Shown here piece after piece: positions 1-6,440 of a DNA stretch of 10,339 nt. Each line of letters begins with the position of its first letter. Within the stretch, counting starts at the first letter, position 1. The stretch lies in assembly GCA_964440605.1 (NCBI GenBank), contig CAYTSW010000101.1, forward strand, positions 1-10,339, in the 5' to 3' direction. The stretch is from CAYTSW01 sp964440605 (GTDB lineage Bacteria; Planctomycetota; Phycisphaerae; Phycisphaerales; UBA1924). The notes beneath the pieces are model-generated. The model ran no database searches, was not told the origin of the DNA, and saw nothing but the letters and a program-made list of their open reading frames with translations. Both the position numbers and the translations under genes were made by a program.

Positions 1-35
1 ACCCAAGACAGCGCAAGCATCAAACAACTCTTGCA

Positions 36-1235
36 TTACAGATTTCCCCGCCGCTCCTGCTCCAGCTCCAGCGCCTCGAACAGCGCCTTGAAGTTCCCCT
101 TGCCGAAGCTCTGCGAGCCGCGGCGGCAGATGATCTCGAAGAACAGCGTCGGGCGGTCCTGCAAGGGCTTGGTGAACAACTGGAGGAGGTAGCCCTCGTC
201 GTCGGCGTCGACCAGGATGCCCAGGTCTCGCACGCGCTCGTGGTCTTCGCGGACGGCCTCGTGGCCGTGCTCTTTGAGGGTCTTGTTCACCCGGTCCCAG
301 ACGATGTCGTAGTAGGTGTCGGGGAGGTTGAGGAAGTCCACGCCGCGGCCGCGGAGTTCCGCGACCGAGGCGAGTTCGTCGTCGGTGCGCAGGGCCAGGT
401 GTTGGATGCCGGGCGTCATGTCGTGCCACTCGAGGTACTCGAGAATCTGGCTCTTTTTCTTGCCCGGCGCCGGCTCGTTGATGGGCATCTTGATCAGGTG
501 GTTGCCCGAGGCCATGACTTTGGACATGAGCGCGGAGTATTCCGTGGAGATGTCCTTGTCGTCGAAGTGCTTGAACATCTTGAACTCGAGGACGTTCTCG
601 TACCAGTCCACCCAGTGGTTCATCTTGCCCTCTTCGACATTGCCCACACAGTGGTCGACGTACTTGAGGCCGCATGGGTGCTTGGCGTTGAAGGCGTTCA
701 CGGGGGCGTCGTAGGGGCGGAACATGGGCATGAAGGCGCCGCCCTTTTTGACGTTGGGGAGCTCGTAGGCGCCGGAGCGGGAGATGAAGCTATGGATGAC
801 GCGCCCGTAGGTCTTGACGGCGGCGATCTGCACGCTGCCGTGCTCGTCCTTGATCTCGCGTGGTTCGAAGGCGGAGACGCCGCCGTTGGCCATGGCGCGC
901 TCATAGGCGGCTTCGGCGTCGAAGACGGTGAAGGCGACGTCCTTGACGCCGTCGCCGTACTTGGCGATTTCGTCCGCCGCCGGGTGGTCCTTGTTCATCG
1001 GCGTGGAGAGCAGGAGGCGGATGTTGCCCTGGGTGAGCAGGTAGTCGGCTTCGTGGCGTGAGCCGGTGGTAAGGTCGGCGACCTGTGAGATGTTGAAGCC
1101 GAAGGTGTGGGCGTAGAAGTAGGCCGCCTGCTTCGCGTTGCCTACGAAGAAGCGCACGTGGTCGACGTCGATAAGTTGCAGCGGGTCGGTGACGGCAGCG
1201 CCGCTTGACGCGGGGGTGGTGGTCACGGAAGTCAT
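36..1235 (-). CDS. hppD: 4-hydroxyphenylpyruvate dioxygenase (HPPD)
   Basis: This non-haem Fe(II) enzyme converts 4-hydroxyphenylpyruvate and O2 to homogentisate and CO2, the second step of tyrosine catabolism in the cytoplasm. The 399-residue protein has the two vicinal-oxygen-chelate halves of the family: an N-terminal half from about residue 22 (LIDVDHVRFFVGN) and a catalytic half from about residue 190. The three iron ligands can be placed at His195 (KYVDHCVGNV), His279 (GIQHLALRTDD) and Glu367 (LFFEIICRRG). The C-terminal signature FGKGNFKALFEALE is intact. The length is nearer that of longer HPPDs than the roughly 360-residue short bacterial form. The ATG at 1235 is supported by a perfect AGGAGG at 1241-1246, five bases upstream. 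The stop is TAA. A divergent Lrp-type gene lies 337 bases away and is the likely regulator. No other tyrosine-pathway gene is visible; homogentisate dioxygenase could lie beyond the left edge. Confidence 0.96.
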   Translation of the reverse strand: MTSVTTTPASSGAAVTDPLQLIDVDHVRFFVGNAKQAAYFYAHTFGFNISQVADLTTGSRHEADYLLTQGNIRLLLSTPMNKDHPAADEIAKYGDGVKDVAFTVFDAEAAYERAMANGGVSAFEPREIKDEHGSVQIAAVKTYGRVIHSFISRSGAYELPNVKKGGAFMPMFRPYDAPVNAFNAKHPCGLKYVDHCVGNVEEGKMNHWVDWYENVLEFKMFKHFDDKDISTEYSALMSKVMASGNHLIKMPINEPAPGKKKSQILEYLEWHDMTPGIQHLALRTDDELASVAELRGRGVDFLNLPDTYYDIVWDRVNKTLKEHGHEAVREDHERVRDLGILVDADDEGYLLQLFTKPLQDRPTLFFEIICRRGSQSFGKGNFKALFEALELEQERRGNL

Positions 1236-1376
1236 GGCAGCCTCCTGCTTGGGTGGATTCGGGTGGGCCTGGCCCCTCTCGAAAGCCTACGGAGTGGTGG
1301 GGGGCGGTGTTGGGGCGTCGTGGGATCGGTCGCCGGTCGCCGAGCGTGGCGCGACAGGCATGGTTCTTCGCCGAGG

Positions 1377-1404
1377 ATTATCCCGCGCAGGCGGCACAAC
1401 GCAA
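1377..1404 (-). promoter_or_regulatory. Candidate promoter for the HPPD gene
   Basis: Read on the minus strand, a -10-like GATAAT (1377-1382, five of six consensus bases) lies 16 bases downstream of a weak -35-like TTGCGT (1399-1404). Transcription would start near 1370 and leave a leader of about 135 bases before the ATG. The -10 match is good and the -35 match is poor, so this is only a candidate. Confidence 0.35.
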
Positions 1405-1434
1405 CGATTTATTCTGCGGATCGGGCATGTGGGC

Positions 1435-1442
1435 GAATATTC
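1435..1442. promoter_or_regulatory. Small AT-rich palindrome between divergent promoters (possible Lrp-type operator)
   Basis: GAATATTC is a perfect eight-base palindrome lying between the two candidate -35 elements (1399-1404 minus, 1446-1451 plus). Lrp/AsnC proteins favour AT-centred dyads, so it is a reasonable operator candidate. A palindrome this short often occurs by chance. Confidence 0.25.
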
Positions 1443-1445
1443 TTC

Positions 1446-1474
1446 TTGCCGGAGGGGAGTGTATGTGGCATAGT
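1446..1474 (+). promoter_or_regulatory. Candidate promoter for the Lrp-type regulator gene
   Basis: TTGCCG (1446-1451) and CATAGT (1469-1474) are separated by 17 bases and each matches four of six positions of the sigma-70 consensus. The predicted start near 1481 gives a leader of about 90 bases. The palindrome GAATATTC lies just upstream and CCGATATTCGG just downstream, where a repressor or autoregulator could act. Confidence 0.33.
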
Positions 1475-1488
1475 AGCGCGACTCGACT

Positions 1489-1499
1489 CCGATATTCGG
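1489..1499. promoter_or_regulatory. Imperfect palindrome near the regulator's predicted transcription start
   Basis: CCGATATTCGG has CCGA/TCGG arms around a TAT centre and resembles the GAATATTC dyad about 55 bases upstream. It sits just downstream of the predicted start site, a position suited to autorepression. It is a candidate only. Confidence 0.22.
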
Positions 1500-1561
1500 T
1501 GGTCGTCGGCGACGCCGCGGCCGCTTCATTCGCACGCACAACGCAGCCCGATCGGGGCGAC

Positions 1562-1566
1562 GGAGG
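1562..1566 (+). promoter_or_regulatory. Ribosome binding site fixing a GTG start
   Basis: GGAGG lies six bases upstream of the GTG at 1573. No in-frame ATG occurs near the start, and this strong site selects the GTG as initiator. Confidence 0.75.
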
Positions 1567-1572
1567 CCGACC

Positions 1573-2157
1573 GTGACCCGTGCCAAAGCCGACACCGTCA
1601 GTTCGACCGCCGAAGGCAACGGGCGGGTCGACGCCTCGGCCAAGCGTGCCGCGGCCCGGTCGCGCGTGAAGTTCGACGCGATCGACCTGGCGATCCTCGA
1701 CCAGTTGCAGGCCGACTCCAAGATCACCAACGCCACGCTCGCCCAGCGTGTCGGCATCAGTCCGCCCTCGACGCTCGAGCGGGTGAAAAAGCTCGAAGCG
1801 GGCGGCATCATCCTCGGGTACCGGGCGTTGATCGACGCGAAGGCCGTCAACAAGACGATCTCCGCCTTTGTCCACGTCACGCTTCGTGAGCACGGCGCAA
1901 AGCAACTGCGCCAGTTCGATGACGCGGTCTCCGCCTTCGACGAAGTCCAGGGCGCCTGGCACACCGCCGGCGAGGAGGACTTCATGCTCCGCGTGCTCGT
2001 GACGGACATGGACGAGTACGAGCGGTTCGTCGTGCACCGGCTGAGCAAGATCCCGAACATTGGCCGCGTGCGCACGAGCTTTTGCCTCAGCGCCGTGAAG
2101 GACGAGACGCGCGTCCCCCTCGACGCCGTCGGCGGCGGCTCCGTCGACGAGGGCTGA
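1573..2157 (+). CDS. Lrp/AsnC-family transcriptional regulator
   Basis: This is a DNA-binding regulator of the Lrp/AsnC family, which usually senses amino acids or related small molecules and binds DNA as a dimer or higher oligomer. In the 194-residue protein, a winged helix-turn-helix covers about residues 34-85, with the family pattern DLAILDQLQADSKITNATLA followed by VGISPPSTLERVKKLEAGGII. A ligand-binding/oligomerisation (RAM) domain covers about residues 95-175. The first 33 residues are an Ala/Arg/Lys-rich extension that most family members lack, and the C-terminus adds about 20 polar residues. The start is GTG with a strong GGAGG. Its divergent position beside HPPD suggests that it regulates tyrosine catabolism and probably itself; the ligand cannot be told from sequence. 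It is unlikely to be a global Lrp. Confidence 0.9.
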   Translation: MTRAKADTVSSTAEGNGRVDASAKRAAARSRVKFDAIDLAILDQLQADSKITNATLAQRVGISPPSTLERVKKLEAGGIILGYRALIDAKAVNKTISAFVHVTLREHGAKQLRQFDDAVSAFDEVQGAWHTAGEEDFMLRVLVTDMDEYERFVVHRLSKIPNIGRVRTSFCLSAVKDETRVPLDAVGGGSVDEG

Positions 2158-2161
2158 CGTC

Positions 2162-2204
2162 TGGTGGCACCGGTCTCCGACCGGTGCGTGCCATCGTGCC
2201 ACCA
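2162..2204. repeat. Nested inverted repeat (structured intergenic element)
   Basis: Outer arms TGGTGGCAC (2162-2170) and GTGCCACCA (2196-2204) are perfect nine-base complements. Inside is a second perfect dyad, CACCGGTC-TCC-GACCGGTG (2168-2186), which shares three bases with the outer left arm, so the two cannot form in full together. The element starts four bases after the regulator stop codon and has no T-tract. It could stabilise an RNA 3' end or stall transcription, or it may be one of the short dispersed repeats common between genes in planctomycete genomes. Confidence 0.6.
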
Positions 2205-2205
2205 A

Positions 2206-2242
2206 TGTCTTCCGTGGGACGGCCTTCCAGGCAGTCTTTCTC
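2206..2242. repeat. Dispersed hairpin repeat, copy 1
   Basis: This 37-base unit matches the unit at 4021-4057 at 32 of 37 positions, including an unbroken 15-base block GTGGGACGGCCTTCC. Its core folds as GACGGCC (2218-2224), loop TTCCA, GGCAGTC (2230-2236), with one mismatch. It lies just upstream of adenine deaminase, with copy 2 just downstream. Two near-identical hairpins flanking one gene point to a REP-like family with more copies elsewhere. Confidence 0.7.
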
Positions 2243-2254
2243 GTTCCCAACGGT

Positions 2255-2260
2255 TAGCCT
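2255..2260 (+). promoter_or_regulatory. Candidate -10 element placing transcription start at the adenine deaminase ATG
   Basis: TAGCCT fits the TAnnnT pattern and ends six bases before the ATG at 2267. That is the spacing expected when the mRNA begins at the start codon. No Shine-Dalgarno-like sequence occurs in the preceding 25 bases. No clear -35 is visible, so the call is tentative. Confidence 0.3.
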
Positions 2261-2266
2261 GCGTCC

Positions 2267-4018
2267 ATGCCGCAGCACACCCGCTTCCAGCCCCGCCCCT
2301 TGCCCAACCCGCGCCTCCTCGCCGTCGCGCGGGGCGACGAGCCCGCCGACCTCACCATCCGCGGTGGTCAGCTCGTCAGCGTGTTTCTCCGCACGGTTGT
2401 TCCCGGTGATGTATCGATCGCCGACGGCCGCATCGCCAGTGTCGGCCCGAAGCGCGACGCGAAGGAGATCGTCGACGCGGAGGGCGCCATCCTCATCCCC
2501 GGCTTCATCGATGCGCACATGCACATCGAGAGCACGATGCTTCGTCCGAGCGTATTCGCACGCCTCGCCGCGGCTCACGGCACCGCTGGCGTCGTCGCCG
2601 ACCCCCACGAGATTGCCAACGTGCTGGGCCTCGACGGCATCCGCTGGATGATGCGTGATGCCGAGGCCGCGCCGGTGCGTGTGTGGTGGACCGCCAGCTC
2701 GTGCGTGCCGAGCTGCCATCTCGAGCACTCGGGCGCGACGCTCACCGCCGACGATCTTGCGCCGCTCTTCGACGACGACCGCGTCATCGGTCTGGCCGAA
2801 ATGATGAACTTCCCCGGCGCCGCGAACGCTGATCCGGCGGTGCTCGACAAGATCGGCCTCGGCTTGCAACGGCGCGGCCCGATCGACGGCCACGCGCCCG
2901 GCCTGACCGGCGACCTTCTCCAGGCGTACGCCGCCGCCGGCATCAACTCCGATCACGAGTGCACCACCGCCGAGGAGGCGCTGGAAAAGGCGGCGCTCGG
3001 GATGCAGATCTACATCCGCGAGGGCTCGGCGGCGCGCAATCTGGAGGCACTGCTCCCGGCCGTGAACGATCGCAACGCCCATCGCTTCTCCTTCTGCACC
3101 GACGACCGCCATCCGGGCGACCTTGCGCGCGACGGGCACATCGACCACGTCGTGCGCAGGGCCATCGCGCTCGGCCTCGATCCCGCGACCGCCATCGCCA
3201 TGGGCTCGCTGCACACCGCTCAGCACTACCGCCTGCACTTTCACGGCGGGCTCGCGCCCAGCTACGCCGCTGACCTGGCGATCGTCGACGACCTGCACAC
3301 GCTCGCGATCCAGAGCGTCTACCTCGCGGGCGAGTTGGTCGCCGAGCGCGGGCGGTGCGTGCTCGACGAGCCGGCGCCCGCCGAGGCCCCGCGCGCTCCC
3401 GTCACGATCCCCGACGATCTCTCGCCGAAGGGGCTGCGCGTTGACGCAACGCCGCGCATCCGCGTCATCGGCATGGATCCGACGCAGCTCGTCACCGAGC
3501 AGCTCACGCTGGACGCGACGACCCGCGACGGCGCGTGCGTCGCCGATGTCGAGCGCGACGTCTTGAAGATCGCGGTCATCGAGCGCCACGCCGGCACCGG
3601 GCGCATCGGGCTGGCGTTCGTCAAGGGCTTTGGCCTTCGGCGGGGCGCGATCGCCAGCACCGTCGGGCACGATGCGCACAATCTCGCGGTCGTCGGCACG
3701 AACGATGGCGACATGATCGCCGCGGCTCGCGAACTCGCCCGCGTCGGCGGCGGCCAGACCACCGCCCTCGACGGCGAGATCCTCGCGACGCTCCCGCTGC
3801 CCATCGCGGGGCTCATGAGCGACGCGCCGGCGGACAAGGTCATCGGCCAGCAACACGCGCTGCTCGAAGCCGCCCGCGACCGCCTCGCCTGCCCGCACGA
3901 AGATCCCTTCATGCCGCTGAGCTTCATGCCGCTGCCGGTGATCCCGAAGCTCAAGGTGAGCGACATGGGCCTGGTCGACGTCGAGCGCTTCGACATCGTT
4001 CCTATTGCTGCCGACTGA
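2267..4018 (+). CDS. ade: Adenine deaminase
   Basis: This metal-dependent amidohydrolase converts adenine to hypoxanthine and ammonia for purine salvage or nitrogen release in the cytoplasm. At 583 residues it matches the full-length bacterial family (E. coli Ade is 588). Visible hallmarks are GFIDAHMHIESTML with metal-binding His84 and His86, GLAEMMNFPG with Glu178, DGHAPG with His209, SDHECT with His230 and FCTDDRHPGD with Asp279. The family-specific C-terminal region is complete, with TVGHDAHNLAVVGTNDGDM near 465-483 and CPHEDPFMPLSFMPLPVIPK near 542-561. The ATG at 2267 gives the expected N-terminus but has no ribosome binding site, and a TAnnnT element six bases upstream hints at leaderless expression. 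The gene is flanked by two copies of a hairpin repeat. It is 109 bases from the regulator gene and probably not co-transcribed with it. Confidence 0.96.
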   Translation: MPQHTRFQPRPLPNPRLLAVARGDEPADLTIRGGQLVSVFLRTVVPGDVSIADGRIASVGPKRDAKEIVDAEGAILIPGFIDAHMHIESTMLRPSVFARLAAAHGTAGVVADPHEIANVLGLDGIRWMMRDAEAAPVRVWWTASSCVPSCHLEHSGATLTADDLAPLFDDDRVIGLAEMMNFPGAANADPAVLDKIGLGLQRRGPIDGHAPGLTGDLLQAYAAAGINSDHECTTAEEALEKAALGMQIYIREGSAARNLEALLPAVNDRNAHRFSFCTDDRHPGDLARDGHIDHVVRRAIALGLDPATAIAMGSLHTAQHYRLHFHGGLAPSYAADLAIVDDLHTLAIQSVYLAGELVAERGRCVLDEPAPAEAPRAPVTIPDDLSPKGLRVDATPRIRVIGMDPTQLVTEQLTLDATTRDGACVADVERDVLKIAVIERHAGTGRIGLAFVKGFGLRRGAIASTVGHDAHNLAVVGTNDGDMIAAARELARVGGGQTTALDGEILATLPLPIAGLMSDAPADKVIGQQHALLEAARDRLACPHEDPFMPLSFMPLPVIPKLKVSDMGLVDVERFDIVPIAAD

Positions 4019-4020
4019 AC

Positions 4021-4057
4021 TGTCTTTGGTGGGACGGCCTTCCGGGCCGTCTGTCTC
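4021..4057. repeat. Dispersed hairpin repeat, copy 2, in the convergent gap
   Basis: This is the partner of the unit at 2206-2242 (32 of 37 identical). Its core is a perfect seven-base stem, GACGGCC (4033-4039), loop TTCCG, GGCCGTC (4045-4051). It fills the 38-base gap between adenine deaminase and the convergent pyroglutamyl peptidase stop codon. It may act as a two-way transcription or RNA-stability barrier, although no T-tract follows on either strand. Confidence 0.72.
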
Positions 4058-4677
4058 TACTCATCCAAAGCAGTCCTCAAAGCTGACAAAGCCGCCCGCA
4101 ACCCCACAACCACCGTTTCGGTGCTCATGCTCGCCGACGTCGGTCGCTCCACGCACTGCTCCGGCAGTCGCGGCAGGTGTACGAAGCCCGCGGGCACATC
4201 ACCGCGCCCCGTCTCCCGCAGCCGATGCAGCAGCGCGTACGTCACCTGGTTGCACAGGAACGCCCCGGCGTCGCGGCTCACCATCGCCGGCACACCCGCA
4301 CCCTGCACCGCCTCCACCATCCGCTTGACGGGCAACGTTGAGAACAGCGCATCGGGCCCGCCCGGCACTACGGGCTCGTCGCGTATCAGCGTCCCCGCGT
4401 TGTCCGGGATGCGGTAATCACGCAGGTTCGTCGCGACCCTTTCAAAGGTCAGCCCCGCGGCCCTGTTACTTTCGCCGAGGCACACCACGGCTTCCGGCGA
4501 TGCGCCGTCAACGGCGTCCAGCAGCACGCGCTCGGCCTCGCGGTCGACGCACGGCAGCGTCGCGCTGATGAGTTCCACGCGCGCGATGGGGGATTCTTCA
4601 AGGAGTCTGAGCGCGGCCTGCGACGGATTGACCCGCGATCCGCCGAAAGGCTCGAAACACGTCACCAGAACACGCAT
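4057..4677 (-). CDS. pcp: Pyroglutamyl peptidase I (pyrrolidone-carboxylate peptidase)
   Basis: This cytoplasmic cysteine peptidase (family C15) removes N-terminal pyroglutamate from peptides. The 206-residue product has the usual family length and opens with the characteristic MRVLVTCFEPFGGSRVNPSQ. The catalytic triad can be placed at Glu79 (GLTFERVATN), Cys142 (SRDAGAFLCNQVTYALLH) and His167 (GFVHLPRLPEQ). The reading frame stays open upstream to 5085, but that extension lies inside the opposite-strand CoA-transferase gene and carries no family sequence. The ATG at 4677, with GAGG at 4683-4686 five bases upstream, is clearly the start. It is divergent from the CoA-transferase (87-base gap) and convergent with adenine deaminase. 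It appears to be a single-gene unit with no visible functional link to its neighbours. Confidence 0.93.
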   Translation of the reverse strand: MRVLVTCFEPFGGSRVNPSQAALRLLEESPIARVELISATLPCVDREAERVLLDAVDGASPEAVVCLGESNRAAGLTFERVATNLRDYRIPDNAGTLIRDEPVVPGGPDALFSTLPVKRMVEAVQGAGVPAMVSRDAGAFLCNQVTYALLHRLRETGRGDVPAGFVHLPRLPEQCVERPTSASMSTETVVVGLRAALSALRTALDE

Positions 4678-4682
4678 GGTCG

Positions 4683-4686
4683 CCTC
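4683..4686 (-). promoter_or_regulatory. Ribosome binding site deciding the pcp start
   Basis: On the minus strand, GAGG is five bases upstream of the ATG at 4677. It supports the 206-residue product over a 342-residue version of the same frame. Confidence 0.6.
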
Positions 4687-4764
4687 AAGATCCCCGCTTC
4701 GCCCTTCTAGTATCGCTCGTCGCACGCGTACCCACCGACACCCTTTGACGAGGAGCGTACCGCG

Positions 4765-6246
4765 ATGATCGCCGGGCGGTTCGAGGAGATGACATCCCAG
4801 GAGGCGGCCGAACTGATCCCCGACGGCGGGTTCATCGGCTTCAGCGGGTTCACCGCGGCGGGCAGCGCCAAAGCGGTGCCCGAAGCCCTTGCTGAGCGGG
4901 CCGAGGCGATGCACGCGGCGGGGGATCCGATGCGCATCCGCGTGATCGCCGGAGCGTCGACGAACGATCTCGTGGATGAGCGTCTCGCCCGCGCCGAGGC
5001 CATCTCCTGGCGGGCGCCGTACCAGAGCGCCCGCACGTTGCGCCGCCAGATCAACAGGCAGGACACCAAGTTCGCCGACCTGCACCTGTCACACCTCGGG
5101 CAGATGCTCGGCTTCGGATTCCTCGGCGAACTCGATGTCGCCGTCGTCGAGGCGACGGAGATCACCGCGGACGGGCGCGTCTACCTCGCGACGTCGAGCG
5201 GCGTCACGCCGCACCTGCTGCACCACGCCAGGCGCGTCATCATCGAGCTCAACGCCGCCCACACGCCGCGGCTCAGCGAGATGCACGACGTCGCGATGCT
5301 GCCCAAGCCGCCCCGGCGCGGCCCGATCAACCTGCACCATCCGATGGACCGCATCGGCACGCCCTACGCGACGGTCGACCCGAGCAAGGTCGCTGGCGTG
5401 GTGCGCACCAACGCGATGGACGGCGTCGCGGCGGCCCGTGCGCCGGACGACGTCTCCGAAGCCATCGCTTCCCACGTCGTCGAGTTTCTCGTCGCCGAGA
5501 TGAAGGCGGGGCGTATCCCGCCCGAGTTCCTCCCGCTTCAGGCCGGCGTCGGCAACGTGGCGAACGCTGTGCTGGGCCGGCTGGGCGCCGACGATCGCAT
5601 CCCACCGTTCTACATGTTCACCGAGGTCCTTCAGGACTCGCAGGTCGAGCTGCTTGGGTCGGGCAAGCTGCTTGGCGCTTCCACGAGCGCGCTCACGCTG
5701 CACGACGACCTGATGACGCACGTTCAGTCCGAGATGGACTACTTCTCGCCGCGCATCGTCATCCGGCCTACGGAGATCTCCAACAACCCCGAGCTCGTGC
5801 GCCGGCTCGGGCTCATCTCCATCAACACGGTGCTCGAGTTCGACATCTACGGGTGCGCGAACTCGACGCACGTGTGCGGCTCGCAGCTCATGAACGGCAT
5901 TGGCGGTTCGGGCGACTTCATCCGCAACGCCTACCTCTCTATTCTCGTCGCGCCCAGCGCCGTCAAGGGAGGGAACGTCTCCACGGTCGTCCCGATGTCC
6001 TCGCACGTGGATCACAACGAGCACTCGGTGCAGGTGCTCGTCACGGAGCAGGGCCTCGCCGATTTGCGCGGCCTCGGGCCGGTCGAGCGTGCTCGCGCGA
6101 TCATCGACCGCTGCGCGCACCCCGACTACCGCGACGAACTCACCGACTACCTCGAGTCCGCGCCTCCCGGGCACGCGCCGCACAATCTCGAGCGATGCTT
6201 CGCGATGCACCGTCGCCTGCTCGAGACCGGCTCCATGAAGAGCTGA
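4765..6246 (+). CDS. Acetyl-CoA hydrolase/transferase family protein, likely succinyl-CoA:acetate-type CoA-transferase
   Basis: This is a class I CoA-transferase of the Cat1/AarC/Ach1 family, which moves CoA between succinyl-CoA, acetate, propionate or similar acids through a glutamyl-CoA intermediate. The 493-residue protein is full length. Key features are an N-terminal GGFIGFSGFTAAGSAKAVPE near 21-40, LQAGVGNVANAVLG near 258-271 (acyl/CoA-binding loop), the likely nucleophile Glu287 in FTEVLQDSQVE, and the C-terminal glycine-rich GSQLMNGIGGSGDFIRNAY near 372-390. The motifs fit the succinyl-CoA:acetate branch best, but substrate choice within the family cannot be fixed by eye, and propionyl-CoA:succinate transferase or acetyl-CoA hydrolase activity is possible. 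The ATG at 4765 has AGGAG at 4751-4755, nine bases upstream. It is divergent from pcp. Confidence 0.92.
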   Translation: MIAGRFEEMTSQEAAELIPDGGFIGFSGFTAAGSAKAVPEALAERAEAMHAAGDPMRIRVIAGASTNDLVDERLARAEAISWRAPYQSARTLRRQINRQDTKFADLHLSHLGQMLGFGFLGELDVAVVEATEITADGRVYLATSSGVTPHLLHHARRVIIELNAAHTPRLSEMHDVAMLPKPPRRGPINLHHPMDRIGTPYATVDPSKVAGVVRTNAMDGVAAARAPDDVSEAIASHVVEFLVAEMKAGRIPPEFLPLQAGVGNVANAVLGRLGADDRIPPFYMFTEVLQDSQVELLGSGKLLGASTSALTLHDDLMTHVQSEMDYFSPRIVIRPTEISNNPELVRRLGLISINTVLEFDIYGCANSTHVCGSQLMNGIGGSGDFIRNAYLSILVAPSAVKGGNVSTVVPMSSHVDHNEHSVQVLVTEQGLADLRGLGPVERARAIIDRCAHPDYRDELTDYLESAPPGHAPHNLERCFAMHRRLLETGSMKS

Positions 6247-6261
6247 GCCCGCTGTCGCCTA

Positions 6262-6290
6262 CCCCGCAGGGCGGGTTCCGACTTGCGGGG
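6262..6290 (+). terminator. Stem-loop after the CoA-transferase gene (weak terminator candidate)
   Basis: CCCCGCA (6262-6268) and TGCGGGG (6284-6290) form a perfect seven-base GC-rich stem with a 15-base loop, 15 bases after the stop codon. No T-tract follows, so this would be a non-canonical terminator or an RNA 3'-end structure. Confidence 0.25.
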
Positions 6291-6301
6291 GCGTACCTCG
6301 A

Positions 6302-6313
6302 AACACGCGTGTT
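6302..6313. promoter_or_regulatory. Perfect 12-base palindrome, possible operator
   Basis: AACACGCGTGTT reads the same on both strands. It lies 143 bases upstream of the exported protein start, outside any gene, and could bind a dimeric regulator. A dyad of this length is expected a few times by chance in 10 kb, so support comes mainly from its intergenic position. Confidence 0.25.
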
Positions 6314-6366
6314 ACCCGTCAACTGTCCCGAAAACCTGCGGGATACCGCGTGCGTTCTCGGGCATT

Positions 6367-6428
6367 GTGTCGCCTCTTATCTCATGGTCGCTTCGTGGGC
6401 GACACCATGCACCCGCCGTGGTGGCGGG
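6367..6428 (+). promoter_or_regulatory. Structured leader: two tandem hairpins before the exported protein gene
   Basis: GTGTCGCC (6367-6374) pairs perfectly with GGCGACAC (6398-6405) across a 23-base loop. It is followed by CCCGCC (6412-6417), loop GTGGT, GGCGGG (6423-6428). The second hairpin ends 13 bases before the AAGGG of the ribosome binding site. Together they could shape translation or mRNA stability. No known riboswitch class is recognised. Confidence 0.3.
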
Positions 6429-6440
6429 CGCACCGAATCA

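Larger units (their letters stand above)
1236..1572. promoter_or_regulatory. Divergent control region between HPPD and the Lrp-type regulator
   Basis: These 337 bases contain no convincing gene. Reading frames crossing the region lack family features and run into the flanking genes. The half near the dioxygenase is GC-rich. The centre (about 1376-1500) has unusually AT-rich islands for this window: ATTATC at 1377-1382, CGATTTATTC at 1405-1414, GAATATTC at 1435-1442 and CCGATATTCGG at 1489-1499. This is the expected layout for a local Lrp/AsnC regulator acting on its own promoter and on the divergent one. That role is inferred from gene arrangement. Confidence 0.6.

Noticed and set aside
13..34. 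Weak stem GCAAG/CTTGC just after the HPPD stop codon
   Set aside because: It has only five pairs with a 12-base loop and no T-tract on the minus strand, so it is too weak to call a terminator.
240..1061. A 273-codon plus-strand frame inside HPPD
   Set aside because: It is antisense to a gene with all three iron ligands in place. The translation is a Val/Gly/Glu-rich low-complexity product of codon bias.
1263..1889. A 208-codon plus-strand frame crossing the HPPD/regulator gap and into the regulator gene
   Set aside because: It overlaps the regulator in another frame, has an Arg-rich translation, and would cross the apparent divergent promoter region.
2087..3898. A 603-codon open frame on the minus strand opposite adenine deaminase
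   Set aside because: It is antisense to a clear, full-length enzyme gene in high-GC DNA, where such frames stay open by codon bias. Its translation is rich in Arg, Asp and Ala with no family motif.
4678..5085. An N-terminal extension of pcp to 342 residues
   Set aside because: The extension lies opposite the CoA-transferase gene and has no similarity to the family, whereas the ATG at 4677 begins exactly at the conserved N-terminus and has a GAGG site.
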